Source: Chryseobacterium ureilyticum (lineage in GTDB: Bacteria > Bacteroidota > Bacteroidia > Flavobacteriales > Weeksellaceae). From it: a stretch of 64,000 bases of DNA. This document shows positions 6,773-15,695 of this stretch, one piece after another. The position numbers and the translations under genes are program-made. The notes under the pieces are model-generated. The model saw only the letters and a list, made by a program, of their open reading frames with translations, was not told the DNA's origin and searched no databases. Location: the NCBI RefSeq assembly GCF_900156735.1, contig NZ_FTOL01000007.1, positions 62,001 to 126,000 of the forward strand, written 5' to 3'. The first letter of the stretch is position 1. The number at the start of each line of letters is the position of its first letter.

Positions 6773-9607
6773 ATGAAAAAGTTTTATTCTATTGTTTTTT
6801 TGTTTGTAGGACTGTTTGTTTTCGGGCAGATTAATTATACAATTTCACCCAATCCATTCAATGAAACGGATGTCATTACATTGACGGTTCCCGGAGATCA
6901 GATTGATGAGGCTGCCTGGGGAGTTTCCAATAATTCAATTTACATATGGTCCTGGTCTTATGATACGAACTATCAAAATAGTCAGGATTGTCTTACCAAC
7001 GGAAATTGGGACAATTCCAATGAGCTGAATAAACTCAATTATAATGCAGGAACTGATTCTTATTCATTGACATTTACACCAACTGCTTTTTTTGGAAGAA
7101 CAGGAATTGGAAGATTCGGATTTTTATTAAAAGATAAAACAGGTACACACCAGACTTCACCGAATATTTACGTAAATGTTGGAGTTTTGAACCTTACTTT
7201 AACGAATCCTGTTGCCAATAGTATTACTTCTGTACCAACGGGTAATTCAATCAATATTACAGCAACAACGAATGTAAATGCTACATTTCAGCTTAAAGCG
7301 AATGGAACATTCGTAAATTCTACGCCAACACCGGCTCAATCATATTCTTATAATTATACGGTAACGCAGGATACGAATATGGAACTTATAGCAACGGAAG
7401 GAGCAAACTCAAAGAAAGCAACATTCATATTACAGGTTCCCCGAAATGTGGTTTCTGAGTCAATTCCAGGCTGGATAAAACAAGGGATAAATTATAATCC
7501 AGCCGATCAGACTAAAGTAGGACTTGCGCTATATGCTCCTCATAAAAACTTTGTACATGTAATAGGAAGCTTCAATAACTGGGCTGTAAATGATACTTAT
7601 TTAATGAAAAGGGATACAACCAATCCTGATCTTTATTGGATAGAATTGAATGGGCTAACTCCACAGCAATTGTATACATTTCAATACAAAACCAATGACT
7701 TAAAAAAAGTAGCTGACCCTTACTCGCCGCAGATCTTATCTTCCTATGATGACCAATGGATTTCTGCTTCTACCTATCCTAATCTTCCAGCTTTTCCGGC
7801 AGGACAGGACTTTGAGGTTTCTACATTCAAGACAGGACAGACAGCTTATAACTGGCAGGTAAATAACTTTCAGAGACCCGCAAAAGAAGATCTTATCATA
7901 TATGAATTGTTATTAAGAGACTTTACCCAGGAAAAAAACTGGCAGTCTTTAATTGACAAGATCACTTATTTAAAGAATTTAAAAATCAATGCCATTGAGC
8001 TTCTTCCCATCATGGAATTTGATGGAAATCTTTCCTGGGGTTACAATACTTCCTTCCACTATGCTTTAGATAAAGCTTATGGTACTCCGGAAAAGTTCAA
8101 AGAATTTGTAGATCTGTGTCATCAGAACGGAATTGCGGTCATTCTGGATGTGGCATTTAATCATGCAACTGGGCGTTCACCATTGGTAAGACTTTGGAAT
8201 ATTGATCCTGATGGAGACGGCTACGGAGATGTTGCAGCCAATAATCCTTATTTCAACCAAGTTCCTAAACATTCTTATAATGTGTTTAATGACTTTAACC
8301 ATTCCAGCCTTTCAACTCAATATTACGTTGAAAGATGTCTTCAGCAATGGCTTACCGAATATCGTATCGACGGTTTCCGTTGGGATTTAACAAAAGGATT
8401 TACTCAAAACTGTTCCGAAAACGATGAAAACTGTACCAATGCCTATCAGCAAGACAGAGTGGATATTATGAAACATTATGCAGACAAACAATGGGCAATT
8501 GATCCGAATTCTTACATGATATTTGAACATCTTGGAACTGACACTGAAGAACAGCAATGGGCAAATTATAAAGCATCAGAAGGAAAAGGCGTGATGCTTT
8601 GGAATAAACAAACTGAACCTTACAATCAAAATACAATGGGTTATAAGGAAAACAGCAGCTACGACCGTATGAATCATAACCTTCACGGTTTTACCAATAT
8701 GCGTGCAGTAGGATTTGGAGAAAGCCATGATGAGGAAAGATTAATGTTTAAAAATCTTGCTTACGGTGCAGTTAACGGAAGCTACAACGTAAAAAACCTT
8801 ACTATAGCTCTTGAAAGAATGAAAACTTTTGGAGCAACATTCTTTACCATTCCCGGACCTAAAATGATCTGGCAGTTTGGAGAACTGGGCTATGAATTCA
8901 GTATCAACAGATGTGCTAACGGAACTATTGATAATGGGTGCAGAACAGACGAAAAACCTATTGCTTTTACATTAGGATATGACAATGATGCCAACAGAAA
9001 AGCTGTGTATGATACCTGGGCAAAAATTATAGAGATAAGAAACAGTCATCAGGTATTTAAATCTAAGACATATAGCATAGAATCCAACAATCTAACAAAT
9101 GATCCTGATGGATTGATCACAAGAATCTATCTGTATGATGCTTCCATCAACGGAATGAAGAATGTTGTTGTGCTAGCCAATTATTCCACTTCAGTACAAA
9201 ATGTTGCCCCTTATTTCCCTTATACTGGGCAATGGCAGAATTTAATGGATAATATGATCAATAATATTACCAATACAACAGCTCCCATTACTTTACAGCC
9301 GGGAGAATTCAGAATTTTAGGGAATTATGAAGGAGTATTATCTGTTTCGGATGTGAATGCGGTAAATAAATTGTCACTTCAGATTGCAGATAATCCTGTA
9401 AAAAATGGTTTAGCAAAATTAAATTTTAACAAAGCTAAAAACGGAGAAATTATCATCTTTGATATGAATGGTAAAAAGCTGGATTCATTTAAGCTGAATA
9501 AAGAAAACGGCATCCATGAGCTGAAAATCAACTATCCGGCAGGAACTTATCTTGTCCATTTGAAATCAGAAACAGGAATGGCAATTCAAAAAATGATTGT
9601 AAAATAA
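6773..9607 (+). CDS. secreted GH13 alpha-amylase family protein with T9SS sorting domain
   Basis: 944 residues. A signal peptide ends near FGQ at residues 17-19. N-terminal Ig-like domains (to about 225) lead to an E-set/CBM48-like module (about 240-320, with VIGSFNNW). The GH13 barrel follows, with region I DVAFNH near residue 460, region II GFRWDLTKG near 537 (Asp nucleophile), region III IFEHLG near 585 (acid/base Glu) and region IV SHDE near 653. The final ~75 residues (ADNPVKNGLAKLNF onward, ending KMIVK) are a T9SS sorting domain. It should cleave or transfer alpha-glucans such as starch or glycogen outside the cell. No SusC/SusD pair is adjacent, so it is not in a typical polysaccharide utilisation locus. 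Substrate specificity cannot be read from the motifs. Confidence 0.92.
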   Translation: MKKFYSIVFLFVGLFVFGQINYTISPNPFNETDVITLTVPGDQIDEAAWGVSNNSIYIWSWSYDTNYQNSQDCLTNGNWDNSNELNKLNYNAGTDSYSLTFTPTAFFGRTGIGRFGFLLKDKTGTHQTSPNIYVNVGVLNLTLTNPVANSITSVPTGNSINITATTNVNATFQLKANGTFVNSTPTPAQSYSYNYTVTQDTNMELIATEGANSKKATFILQVPRNVVSESIPGWIKQGINYNPADQTKVGLALYAPHKNFVHVIGSFNNWAVNDTYLMKRDTTNPDLYWIELNGLTPQQLYTFQYKTNDLKKVADPYSPQILSSYDDQWISASTYPNLPAFPAGQDFEVSTFKTGQTAYNWQVNNFQRPAKEDLIIYELLLRDFTQEKNWQSLIDKITYLKNLKINAIELLPIMEFDGNLSWGYNTSFHYALDKAYGTPEKFKEFVDLCHQNGIAVILDVAFNHATGRSPLVRLWNIDPDGDGYGDVAANNPYFNQVPKHSYNVFNDFNHSSLSTQYYVERCLQQWLTEYRIDGFRWDLTKGFTQNCSENDENCTNAYQQDRVDIMKHYADKQWAIDPNSYMIFEHLGTDTEEQQWANYKASEGKGVMLWNKQTEPYNQNTMGYKENSSYDRMNHNLHGFTNMRAVGFGESHDEERLMFKNLAYGAVNGSYNVKNLTIALERMKTFGATFFTIPGPKMIWQFGELGYEFSINRCANGTIDNGCRTDEKPIAFTLGYDNDANRKAVYDTWAKIIEIRNSHQVFKSKTYSIESNNLTNDPDGLITRIYLYDASINGMKNVVVLANYSTSVQNVAPYFPYTGQWQNLMDNMINNITNTTAPITLQPGEFRILGNYEGVLSVSDVNAVNKLSLQIADNPVKNGLAKLNFNKAKNGEIIIFDMNGKKLDSFKLNKENGIHELKINYPAGTYLVHLKSETGMAIQKMIVK

Positions 9608-9613
9608 ATACAA

Positions 9614-9648
9614 AGGCAAATTTGCAGATGAGCAGATTTGCCTTTTTT
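9614..9648 (+). terminator. strong terminator after the amylase gene, overlapping next promoter
   Basis: AGGCAAATTTGC (9614-9625) pairs with GCAGATTTGCCT (9632-9643) over 12 bases with one wobble, followed by TTTTTT. The end of the T-run doubles as part of the -33 element of the following promoter. Confidence 0.88.
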
Positions 9649-9676
9649 GCATATTTAAAAAATAAGTCTACCTTTG
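9647..9676 (+). promoter_or_regulatory. promoter of the SAM-riboswitch operon
   Basis: TTG at 9647-9649 (in a T-run), a 19-base spacer and TACCTTTG at 9669-9676 fit the Bacteroidetes consensus closely. The predicted transcript start, near 9681-9683, falls just before the riboswitch P1 strand. Confidence 0.75.
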
Positions 9677-9683
9677 CACTAGA

Positions 9684-9786
9684 TTTATCAAGAAAGGTGG
9701 AGGGATTTGGCCCAAAGAAACCTTAGCAACCTGCATGATTCCAGAAATGTAAAGGTGCTAATTCCAACCCGATGGGGGAGATAAGT
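9684..9786 (+). ncRNA. SAM-I (S-box) riboswitch
   Basis: The aptamer core is recognisable by its conserved blocks in order: P1 5' strand TTATC (9685-9689), GGTGGAGGGA (9696-9705), GGCCC (9709-9713), GAAACC, AGCAACC (ending 9731), GGTGCTAATTCC (9754-9765), and P1 3' strand GATAA (9780-9784). S-box RNAs bind S-adenosylmethionine and normally lower expression of methionine synthesis or uptake genes when SAM is high. No U-tract terminator follows before the gene, so control is probably translational. ATCAAGAAA (9687-9695), which includes part of P1, can instead pair with TTTCTTGAT (9814-9822). When freed, that segment can pair with CAAGAA (9872-9877) next to the ATG at 9883. A further hairpin with an 8-bp stem lies at 9835-9854. 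Confidence 0.93.
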
Positions 9787-9882
9787 GAAGTCAATATTCT
9801 TATATGAATTCCATTTCTTGATGTCTTGTGTGTATCTGCAGAACGATCTGCGGAGAACGAATATTAATTGGCAAGAATAAAG

Positions 9883-12306
9883 ATGAAAAAATTAAGCACA
9901 GCTGTATTACTGCTTGGGACAATTTTGGTCGCAGCCCAGGAGCAGGAGGAAAAAGGAAAACAGATCGAAGACATTGTCATCGTAGGAAACCGTAGCGTTA
10001 AAAGAACAAAGCTAGAAACACCGGTTCCGGTAGATGTTATCAATATCGATAAAATTCAAAGGTCTTCACCACAAATGACAGCTCAGGACCTTCTAAACTA
10101 TGTGGTTCCGTCATTTAATTCTGTAAGACAATCCGCTTCTGATGGTACAGAGCATATTGATCCTGTAAGTTTGAGAGGAATGGGACCTGATCAGGTTTTG
10201 GTTTTACTTAATGGAAAAAGAAGACACACAACTTCTCTGGTAAACTATCAGAACACAGTGGGAAATGGTTCTGTAGGAACAGATTTAAGCACAATTCCGA
10301 TCATTGCCATTGAAAAAATAGAAGTTTTGAGAGATGGCGCTGCAGCACAATATGGATCAGATGCCATTGCAGGAGTTATCAATATTATACTTAAAAAGAA
10401 TCCGGGAGCTTCTGCAAGTTTAACTTATGGGTTAAGCGGGAGAAATGACGGAGAAACCTATCAGGCTGGTGTAAATTATGGTGCTTCTCTTGGTAAAAAT
10501 GATGGTTTTATCAACCTTTCATTACAATTAAGCCACAGAGGTAAGACAACGAGAACTCAAAATCATGATCTTGATATCTTTGGGAAAAACTTCGCTTATG
10601 AATTTGCTGATAATCCGGATGAAGCGAGAGAACAGGATGATCTTATGCTGAAAAAAGAAGGATTGACAAGAGATGATTTTAATTTCCAGATCGGAGATGC
10701 CCAAATCAGACAGGGACAATTATTTTTCAATTCAGAATACCCTTTGAATGATAATCTTAAATTCTATTCATTTGGTGGGTTCAGTATCAAAGAAGGAAAA
10801 GGATATGGCTTCAGAAGGCTGCCAAGTGAAGACTTTAATATCGTTAAAGAAATTTATCCGTACGGTTTTCAGGCAGTATTGGGATCTCAGATCTATGATG
10901 TTTCTTATGCAGTTGGAGCAAAATATAACGTAAACAACTGGTTGATTGACCTGAGCAATACATTTGGAAGCAATACATTCAAATATAATGTAAGCAATAC
11001 CAACAACGCATCCCTAGGCATAAAATCACCAACGAGTTTTTATGCCGGATCACACAGTTTCCTACAAAATACAGTCAATCTTGATGTTGCTAAAAATATA
11101 AAGAACTTCAATATTGCATTCGGAGGAGAATTCAGATTTGAACAATATCAGATAAAAGCAGGTGATGAAGCTTCATATACTCAATATGATATCAACGGAA
11201 ATGTTGCCGTGGATGGCTCACAGGTCATCGGAGCAGGTGGTTCACAATCCTTTATCGGTTTTTCACCAGCAAATGCCTTGAAAAAAGACAGACATTCCAC
11301 AGCGGTGTATGCAGACGTTTCCTATGATCTGGATAAAAAGCTGAGCATTGATCTGGCTGGAAGATTTGAAAACTATTCAGACTTTGGAAATACTTTGAAC
11401 GGAAAACTAGCTTTAAGATATGAATTTGTAAAAAATTATGCAGTAAGAGCAGCTGTCGGAACAGGATTCAGAGCGCCATCGCTTCAACAGCAGTATTTTA
11501 ATAACTCTTACGCAGATATTTCCACAAGTGGTTTAAAGATCGTTACCAAAGGAATATTTAGAAATGACAGTCAGGCAGCACGCGACCTTAATTTTGATAA
11601 ACTAAAGCAGGAAACCTCAGTGAATGCCAGCGCAGGATTTACTTTTAAACCTTTAAACAACCTCTTTATTACTATAGACGGATATTGGATCAGAGTAAAA
11701 GACAGAATTGTCATCACCAGTAATATTACCGATGAAAGACTGGCAAATTATGGAGTAGAAAGCGGTAGGTTTTTTGCCAATGCTATTGATACAGAAACCA
11801 AAGGAATAGAATTGGTTGCTACTTACGACTGGAAGCTGGGAGGTGGAAATTTAAATATAAACCTTGCCGGAAACTATACAGAAACAAAAATCACAGACTT
11901 TCATTTCCCTGAAAAGATAGATACTCCAAGAGACGAATATTTCGGTCCGGATCAAATCAATATTATTGAAACACTTTCTCCAAAAACAAAAGCTTCCCTA
12001 GGCTTGAATTATGGTATTGGAAAGTTCAATTTTCTCGTGAGAAATACCTATTTTGGTAAAGTCATAAGAGATGGTTTTCCTTTCGGGGTCGTTCAGGAGT
12101 TTTCTCCAAAGGTGGTTACCGACGTGAGTGTAGGATATAATCTTACTAAAAATATCAATCTTACGGTAGGAGCCAATAACATATTCGATGTTTTTCCGGA
12201 TCTTCAGACTTACAAAAATTCGTATTATGGAGTATTCAAATATGCGCCAGTTCAGATGGGAACATTGGGAAGCTACTTCTTTGGAAGGCTTAATTTTAAT
12301 TTTTAA
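9883..12306 (+). CDS. TonB-dependent outer-membrane receptor under SAM riboswitch control
   Basis: 807 residues from the ATG at 9883; an upstream TTG at 9868 would lie within the predicted regulatory pairing and is less likely. A signal peptide ends near AAQ at residues 18-20. A plug domain (about 35-165) carries typical motifs: VSLRGMGPDQVLVLLNGKRR and IEKIEVLRDGAAAQYGSDAIAGVINI. A 22-strand barrel follows, ending in aromatic FFGRLNFNF. Such receptors import scarce nutrients across the outer membrane using TonB/ExbBD energy. There is no N-terminal carboxypeptidase-like domain, so it is not SusC-like. The riboswitch and the following amino-acid permease suggest that methionine, a methionine-containing peptide or another sulfur compound is the cargo; this is inference from context. 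The gap to the permease is 7 bases. Confidence 0.9.
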   Translation: MKKLSTAVLLLGTILVAAQEQEEKGKQIEDIVIVGNRSVKRTKLETPVPVDVINIDKIQRSSPQMTAQDLLNYVVPSFNSVRQSASDGTEHIDPVSLRGMGPDQVLVLLNGKRRHTTSLVNYQNTVGNGSVGTDLSTIPIIAIEKIEVLRDGAAAQYGSDAIAGVINIILKKNPGASASLTYGLSGRNDGETYQAGVNYGASLGKNDGFINLSLQLSHRGKTTRTQNHDLDIFGKNFAYEFADNPDEAREQDDLMLKKEGLTRDDFNFQIGDAQIRQGQLFFNSEYPLNDNLKFYSFGGFSIKEGKGYGFRRLPSEDFNIVKEIYPYGFQAVLGSQIYDVSYAVGAKYNVNNWLIDLSNTFGSNTFKYNVSNTNNASLGIKSPTSFYAGSHSFLQNTVNLDVAKNIKNFNIAFGGEFRFEQYQIKAGDEASYTQYDINGNVAVDGSQVIGAGGSQSFIGFSPANALKKDRHSTAVYADVSYDLDKKLSIDLAGRFENYSDFGNTLNGKLALRYEFVKNYAVRAAVGTGFRAPSLQQQYFNNSYADISTSGLKIVTKGIFRNDSQAARDLNFDKLKQETSVNASAGFTFKPLNNLFITIDGYWIRVKDRIVITSNITDERLANYGVESGRFFANAIDTETKGIELVATYDWKLGGGNLNINLAGNYTETKITDFHFPEKIDTPRDEYFGPDQINIIETLSPKTKASLGLNYGIGKFNFLVRNTYFGKVIRDGFPFGVVQEFSPKVVTDVSVGYNLTKNINLTVGANNIFDVFPDLQTYKNSYYGVFKYAPVQMGTLGSYFFGRLNFNF

Positions 12307-12313
12307 TCAATAA

Positions 12314-13612
12314 ATGAGTACTTCTTCACATCAGATTGGCTGGAAGACAGCTGCTGCCATCGTAGTTTCCAATATGATAGGAACCGGGATATTTACAACC
12401 CTCGGCTTTCAGTTATCAGATATTACCAATACCTACAGTATTTTCCTGTTATGGATCATTGGAGGAATTCTTGCATTGTTTGGTGCTTTCTGTTATGCCG
12501 AATTAGGATCTCATTTTAAAGGAAATGGCGGGGATTTTATTTATCTTAAAGAAACTTACCATCCTTTATTTGGGTATCTCATAAGCTGGATCTCACTGAT
12601 TATCGGGTTTTCTTCACCTGTAGCACTGGCAGCCCTCGCAATGTCCAAATATCTTTCCGTATTTGATTATTCTTTTGGGAACGGTTTCGCAATTGCAACT
12701 ATATTTTTGGTCGCAATTACACTGTCATTTAGTTTAAAGACTTCAAGTCGGTTTCATAACTTCTTCACCTTTATCAAAATAGCCTTTATCATTGTATTGG
12801 TTATTCTGGGGATTGGATTATCAGACGATCCACAAATTGGAAACAGTCTGAACTTCAGTGACAGCTGGCAGAACGAAATCATGCTTCCCGCCTTTGCAAC
12901 ATCCCTGGTATTTGTTACCTATTCCTATACCGGTTGGAACTCCGCATCATATATTGCAGGAGAAATAAAAGATGTTCAAAAGAGCCTTCCTAAATCTCTG
13001 ATCATAGGAACTGTTTTTGTGACAGTGAGTTATATCCTTGTCAATTACATTATGCTGAAACACGCTCCTGTAAGTCAATTAGCCGGAAAAGAAGATGTAA
13101 TGGGAGAAGCGGCGGTGAACATGCTGGGACTTTCCTTTGGAAAAATTGTCAATATTTTTATTGCATTACAGCTTATTGCAACAATTAGTGGATATCTCTG
13201 GGTAGGATCAAGGCTTACACAGGCTTTTGCAAAAGATACCCGTATTTGGAAACCGCTTTCAGTAGGAAATAAAAAAGGAATCCCGGTAAGAGCTATCTTT
13301 GCTCATGCAGTAATTGCGACGATCATTATTTTAACAGGAAGCTTCAAGGAGATCTTCGTTTATACAGCATTTATTCTTCAGTTATTTGCGAGTCTGGCAA
13401 TCTCAACAGTTTATTTTCTTAAAAAGAAAGATCGTAAAATATTTAAATCCAATGCATTTTACATATTTCCGACTGTTTTTCTCCTGTTCAGTATATACAT
13501 TCTTTATTTTACCTTTATTCATAACCCTAAAGAAAGTATGATCGGATTGGGAATAATTGCAGTAGGGCTCGTTCTATATTGGGTAGATACAAGAATATCC
13601 AAGGAGGTTTAG
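12314..13612 (+). CDS. APC-family amino-acid permease, probable methionine importer
   Basis: 432 residues with about twelve hydrophobic segments. The N-terminal signature of the amino acid-polyamine-organocation (APC) family, SNMIGTGIFTTLGF, lies near residues 19-32, and the conserved YTGWNSASYIAGEIKD is near 205-220. It would move an amino acid across the inner membrane with a cation or by exchange. It starts 7 bases after the TonB-dependent receptor and shares its SAM-I riboswitch. The pair therefore looks like a two-membrane uptake route for one sulfur-containing substrate. Substrate specificity cannot be read from the sequence alone. Confidence 0.88.
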   Translation: MSTSSHQIGWKTAAAIVVSNMIGTGIFTTLGFQLSDITNTYSIFLLWIIGGILALFGAFCYAELGSHFKGNGGDFIYLKETYHPLFGYLISWISLIIGFSSPVALAALAMSKYLSVFDYSFGNGFAIATIFLVAITLSFSLKTSSRFHNFFTFIKIAFIIVLVILGIGLSDDPQIGNSLNFSDSWQNEIMLPAFATSLVFVTYSYTGWNSASYIAGEIKDVQKSLPKSLIIGTVFVTVSYILVNYIMLKHAPVSQLAGKEDVMGEAAVNMLGLSFGKIVNIFIALQLIATISGYLWVGSRLTQAFAKDTRIWKPLSVGNKKGIPVRAIFAHAVIATIIILTGSFKEIFVYTAFILQLFASLAISTVYFLKKKDRKIFKSNAFYIFPTVFLLFSIYILYFTFIHNPKESMIGLGIIAVGLVLYWVDTRISKEV

Positions 13613-13731
13613 ATCAAAAATTGAATACATAAAATACAGACAGGTAAATTCACAGACTCACTTTTTTACAATTTTGTCGCTTTACCCTTCATGCTCAAAA
13701 ATTTATACTTTAATTTTGAATTAATAATTCT

Positions 13732-13739
13732 TATCTTTG
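13732..13739 (+). promoter_or_regulatory. -7 element of the prfA promoter
   Basis: TATCTTTG matches TAnnTTTG and lies 19 bases before the prfA ATG. The only nearby TTG (13716-13718) is too close for a standard -33 element. Confidence 0.5.
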
Positions 13740-13758
13740 CACCCACAAAAATTCCACA

Positions 13759-14844
13759 ATGTCTAAATCATTAATTCCAAAATTAGAAGCTATAAAACAA
13801 AGATATAATGAGGTTGCAGACCTTATTATACAGCCTGATGTCATTTCAGACCAAAAAAGATATTCTTCTTTGAACAAAGAATATAGTGATTTGGGAAAAA
13901 TTGTAAGAGTTTACGATCAGTACAAAGGTGCATTGGATAGCATCGAGGAATCTGACGAAATTATTGCTGACGGTTCAGACAGAGATCTTGTAGATCTTGC
14001 TAAAGAAGAAAAGCTGGAAGCACAATCAAAAATTCCTGGATTGGAAGAAGAGCTTAAAGTTCTTTTGATTCCTAAAGACCCAGCAGATGACAAAAACGTT
14101 ATCGTAGAATTACGTGCCGGAACAGGAGGTGATGAAGCTGCAATCTTTGTAGAAGATGTGTATAGAATGTATACCATGTATTTCAAAACAAAAGGATGGA
14201 GACATGAAGTGACCGATTCTAATGAAGCTGCAAAAGGATATAAGGAATTGATCATGAAAGTAGAAGGTGAAGGCGTGTATGGTATCATGAAATTCGAATC
14301 AGGAGTTCACCGTGTACAACGTGTACCTGAAACAGAATCTCAGGGTAGAGTGCATACATCAGCAATTACCATTGCTGTTTTACCGGAAGCAGAAGAAGTA
14401 GACTTTGAACTGAATCCTGCCGATATTGAAATGCAGACTTCACGTTCAGGAGGTGCCGGAGGTCAGAACGTAAACAAGGTTGAAACCAAAGTACAGTTGA
14501 CACACAAACCTTCAGGGATGGTAGTTGTTTGTCAACAAGCTCGTTCTCAGCTGGCTAACCGTGAATTGGCAATGGAAATGCTAAGAACAAAACTTTACGA
14601 TATCGAATTACAGAAAGTACAGGGAGATATTGCTGCACAACGTAAATCTATGGTTTCCACAGGTGACCGTTCTGCAAAGATCAAAACGTACAACTATCCT
14701 CAGGGAAGAGTAACAGACCATAGAATCAACAAGTCTATGTACAATCTGGATGCTTATATGAACGGAGATATTGCTGAAATGATTGATGCCGTAATCATGG
14801 CAGAGAATGCAGAAAAAATGAAAGGAGAAGAAGAAAACTACTAG
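13759..14844 (+). CDS. prfA: Peptide chain release factor 1
   Basis: RF1 recognises UAA and UAG stop codons and triggers release of the finished protein. The 361 residues are the normal length, so the whole factor is present. The catalytic loop SGGAGGQNVNKVETKVQLTH lies near residue 233, preceded by the conserved VHRVQRVPETESQGRVHTS, with the PET tripeptide that distinguishes RF1 from RF2. The C-terminal RIKTYNYPQGRVTDHR-like block (here KIKTYNYPQGRVTDHR) is also RF1-type. It forms a single-gene unit with its own terminator. This is the ordinary release factor; the separate PrfH homologue lies at 26.2 kb. Confidence 0.97.
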   Translation: MSKSLIPKLEAIKQRYNEVADLIIQPDVISDQKRYSSLNKEYSDLGKIVRVYDQYKGALDSIEESDEIIADGSDRDLVDLAKEEKLEAQSKIPGLEEELKVLLIPKDPADDKNVIVELRAGTGGDEAAIFVEDVYRMYTMYFKTKGWRHEVTDSNEAAKGYKELIMKVEGEGVYGIMKFESGVHRVQRVPETESQGRVHTSAITIAVLPEAEEVDFELNPADIEMQTSRSGGAGGQNVNKVETKVQLTHKPSGMVVVCQQARSQLANRELAMEMLRTKLYDIELQKVQGDIAAQRKSMVSTGDRSAKIKTYNYPQGRVTDHRINKSMYNLDAYMNGDIAEMIDAVIMAENAEKMKGEEENY

Positions 14845-14862
14845 AGTTTTAAAATAAAAAAT

Positions 14863-14895
14863 AAAGCCTCTGATTTTTTCAGGGGCTTTTCTTTT
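14863..14895 (+). terminator. prfA terminator
   Basis: AAAGCCTCTGA pairs with TCAGGGGCTTT (one wobble) around a T-rich loop, followed by T-rich sequence. Confidence 0.85.
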
Positions 14896-14925
14896 AATCA
14901 CCAATAACTTATTAAAATATAAACT

Positions 14926-15591
14926 ATGAAAAACTACAAAATTATTTTCATGTTGTTGCTTACCATGATGGGGCAATACATTTCTGCACAGACAGAAGTA
15001 AAGAAACCAAAAGAAGTCTTTGAACTGTTCTTCGGAACTTTTCTGAACAATGACGAAGCAACGCGTTTAAAGCTTAACGATTATCTTAGACCCACTGTAG
15101 AAGGGAAAGATGCTTTTGAAGTAAACTTTAAAGAAAATGCAGATGACATGATTAAAACAAGTGCAGACAGCTTTTTATCCATATTTCCTAAAGCCGCAGC
15201 CACAGCATGTCAAAAAGAAGCCGAAGACTATTTCAAAGCTGTATTTGCCAATTTCAGAAATGGTAAACTAAACATTAAAAAGATCAACGTTGCACCCAAC
15301 GAATATGTAGAAGGGCAGAACATTGCAAAGGTAGAATACTCCGTAAGCTTTAAAGTTCCTGCCAACCCTACACCGGAACCTAAAACAGATCCTAAAAAAA
15401 TAAAAGCAGACGAACTGAAAAAGTTCCTGAACCAGATGATTCAGGATTTTACGACTGCGGATAAAACAATTACTACAGATCAGGAATTCAGCTTATACGA
15501 ATTGAAGGAAGGAGATAAAATATACTATTGGAACGGTAGCCCGGATGAAATTGTTACCAATCTTACCGACTTCTATTTCGATAGTTTCTAA
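14926..15591 (+). CDS. exported protein of unknown function
   Basis: 221 residues with an N-terminal signal peptide ending near SAQ (residues 21-23). The mature part is a mixed alpha/beta-looking, lysine-rich domain with no motif I recognise. A Pro/Lys-rich linker (PANPTPEPKTDPKKIK) at about 145-160 separates two halves. There is a single cysteine in the mature part and no lipobox, so it is probably periplasmic rather than a lipoprotein. It stands alone between two terminators. Coding is supported by the signal peptide, its length and codon use like its neighbours. Confidence 0.75.
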   Translation: MKNYKIIFMLLLTMMGQYISAQTEVKKPKEVFELFFGTFLNNDEATRLKLNDYLRPTVEGKDAFEVNFKENADDMIKTSADSFLSIFPKAAATACQKEAEDYFKAVFANFRNGKLNIKKINVAPNEYVEGQNIAKVEYSVSFKVPANPTPEPKTDPKKIKADELKKFLNQMIQDFTTADKTITTDQEFSLYELKEGDKIYYWNGSPDEIVTNLTDFYFDSF

Positions 15592-15627
15592 GCGATTATC
15601 CGTTGATTAATAGCTTTTTAAAAAATT

Positions 15628-15656
15628 AAAGTTCCGAATTTTCGGGACTTTTTTTA
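15628..15656 (+). terminator. intrinsic terminator
   Basis: AAGTTCCG pairs with CGGGACTT (one wobble) followed by seven T. Confidence 0.85.
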
Positions 15657-15672
15657 TTTCACATACTTTATG

Positions 15673-15680
15673 TATTTTTG
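15673..15680 (+). promoter_or_regulatory. -7 element of the prolyl oligopeptidase promoter
   Basis: TATTTTTG fits TAnnTTTG. It overlaps a TTG codon at 15678 that would otherwise be a possible start, and so supports the ATG at 15696. Confidence 0.55.
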
Positions 15681-15695
15681 ATAAAACCGTTCACT

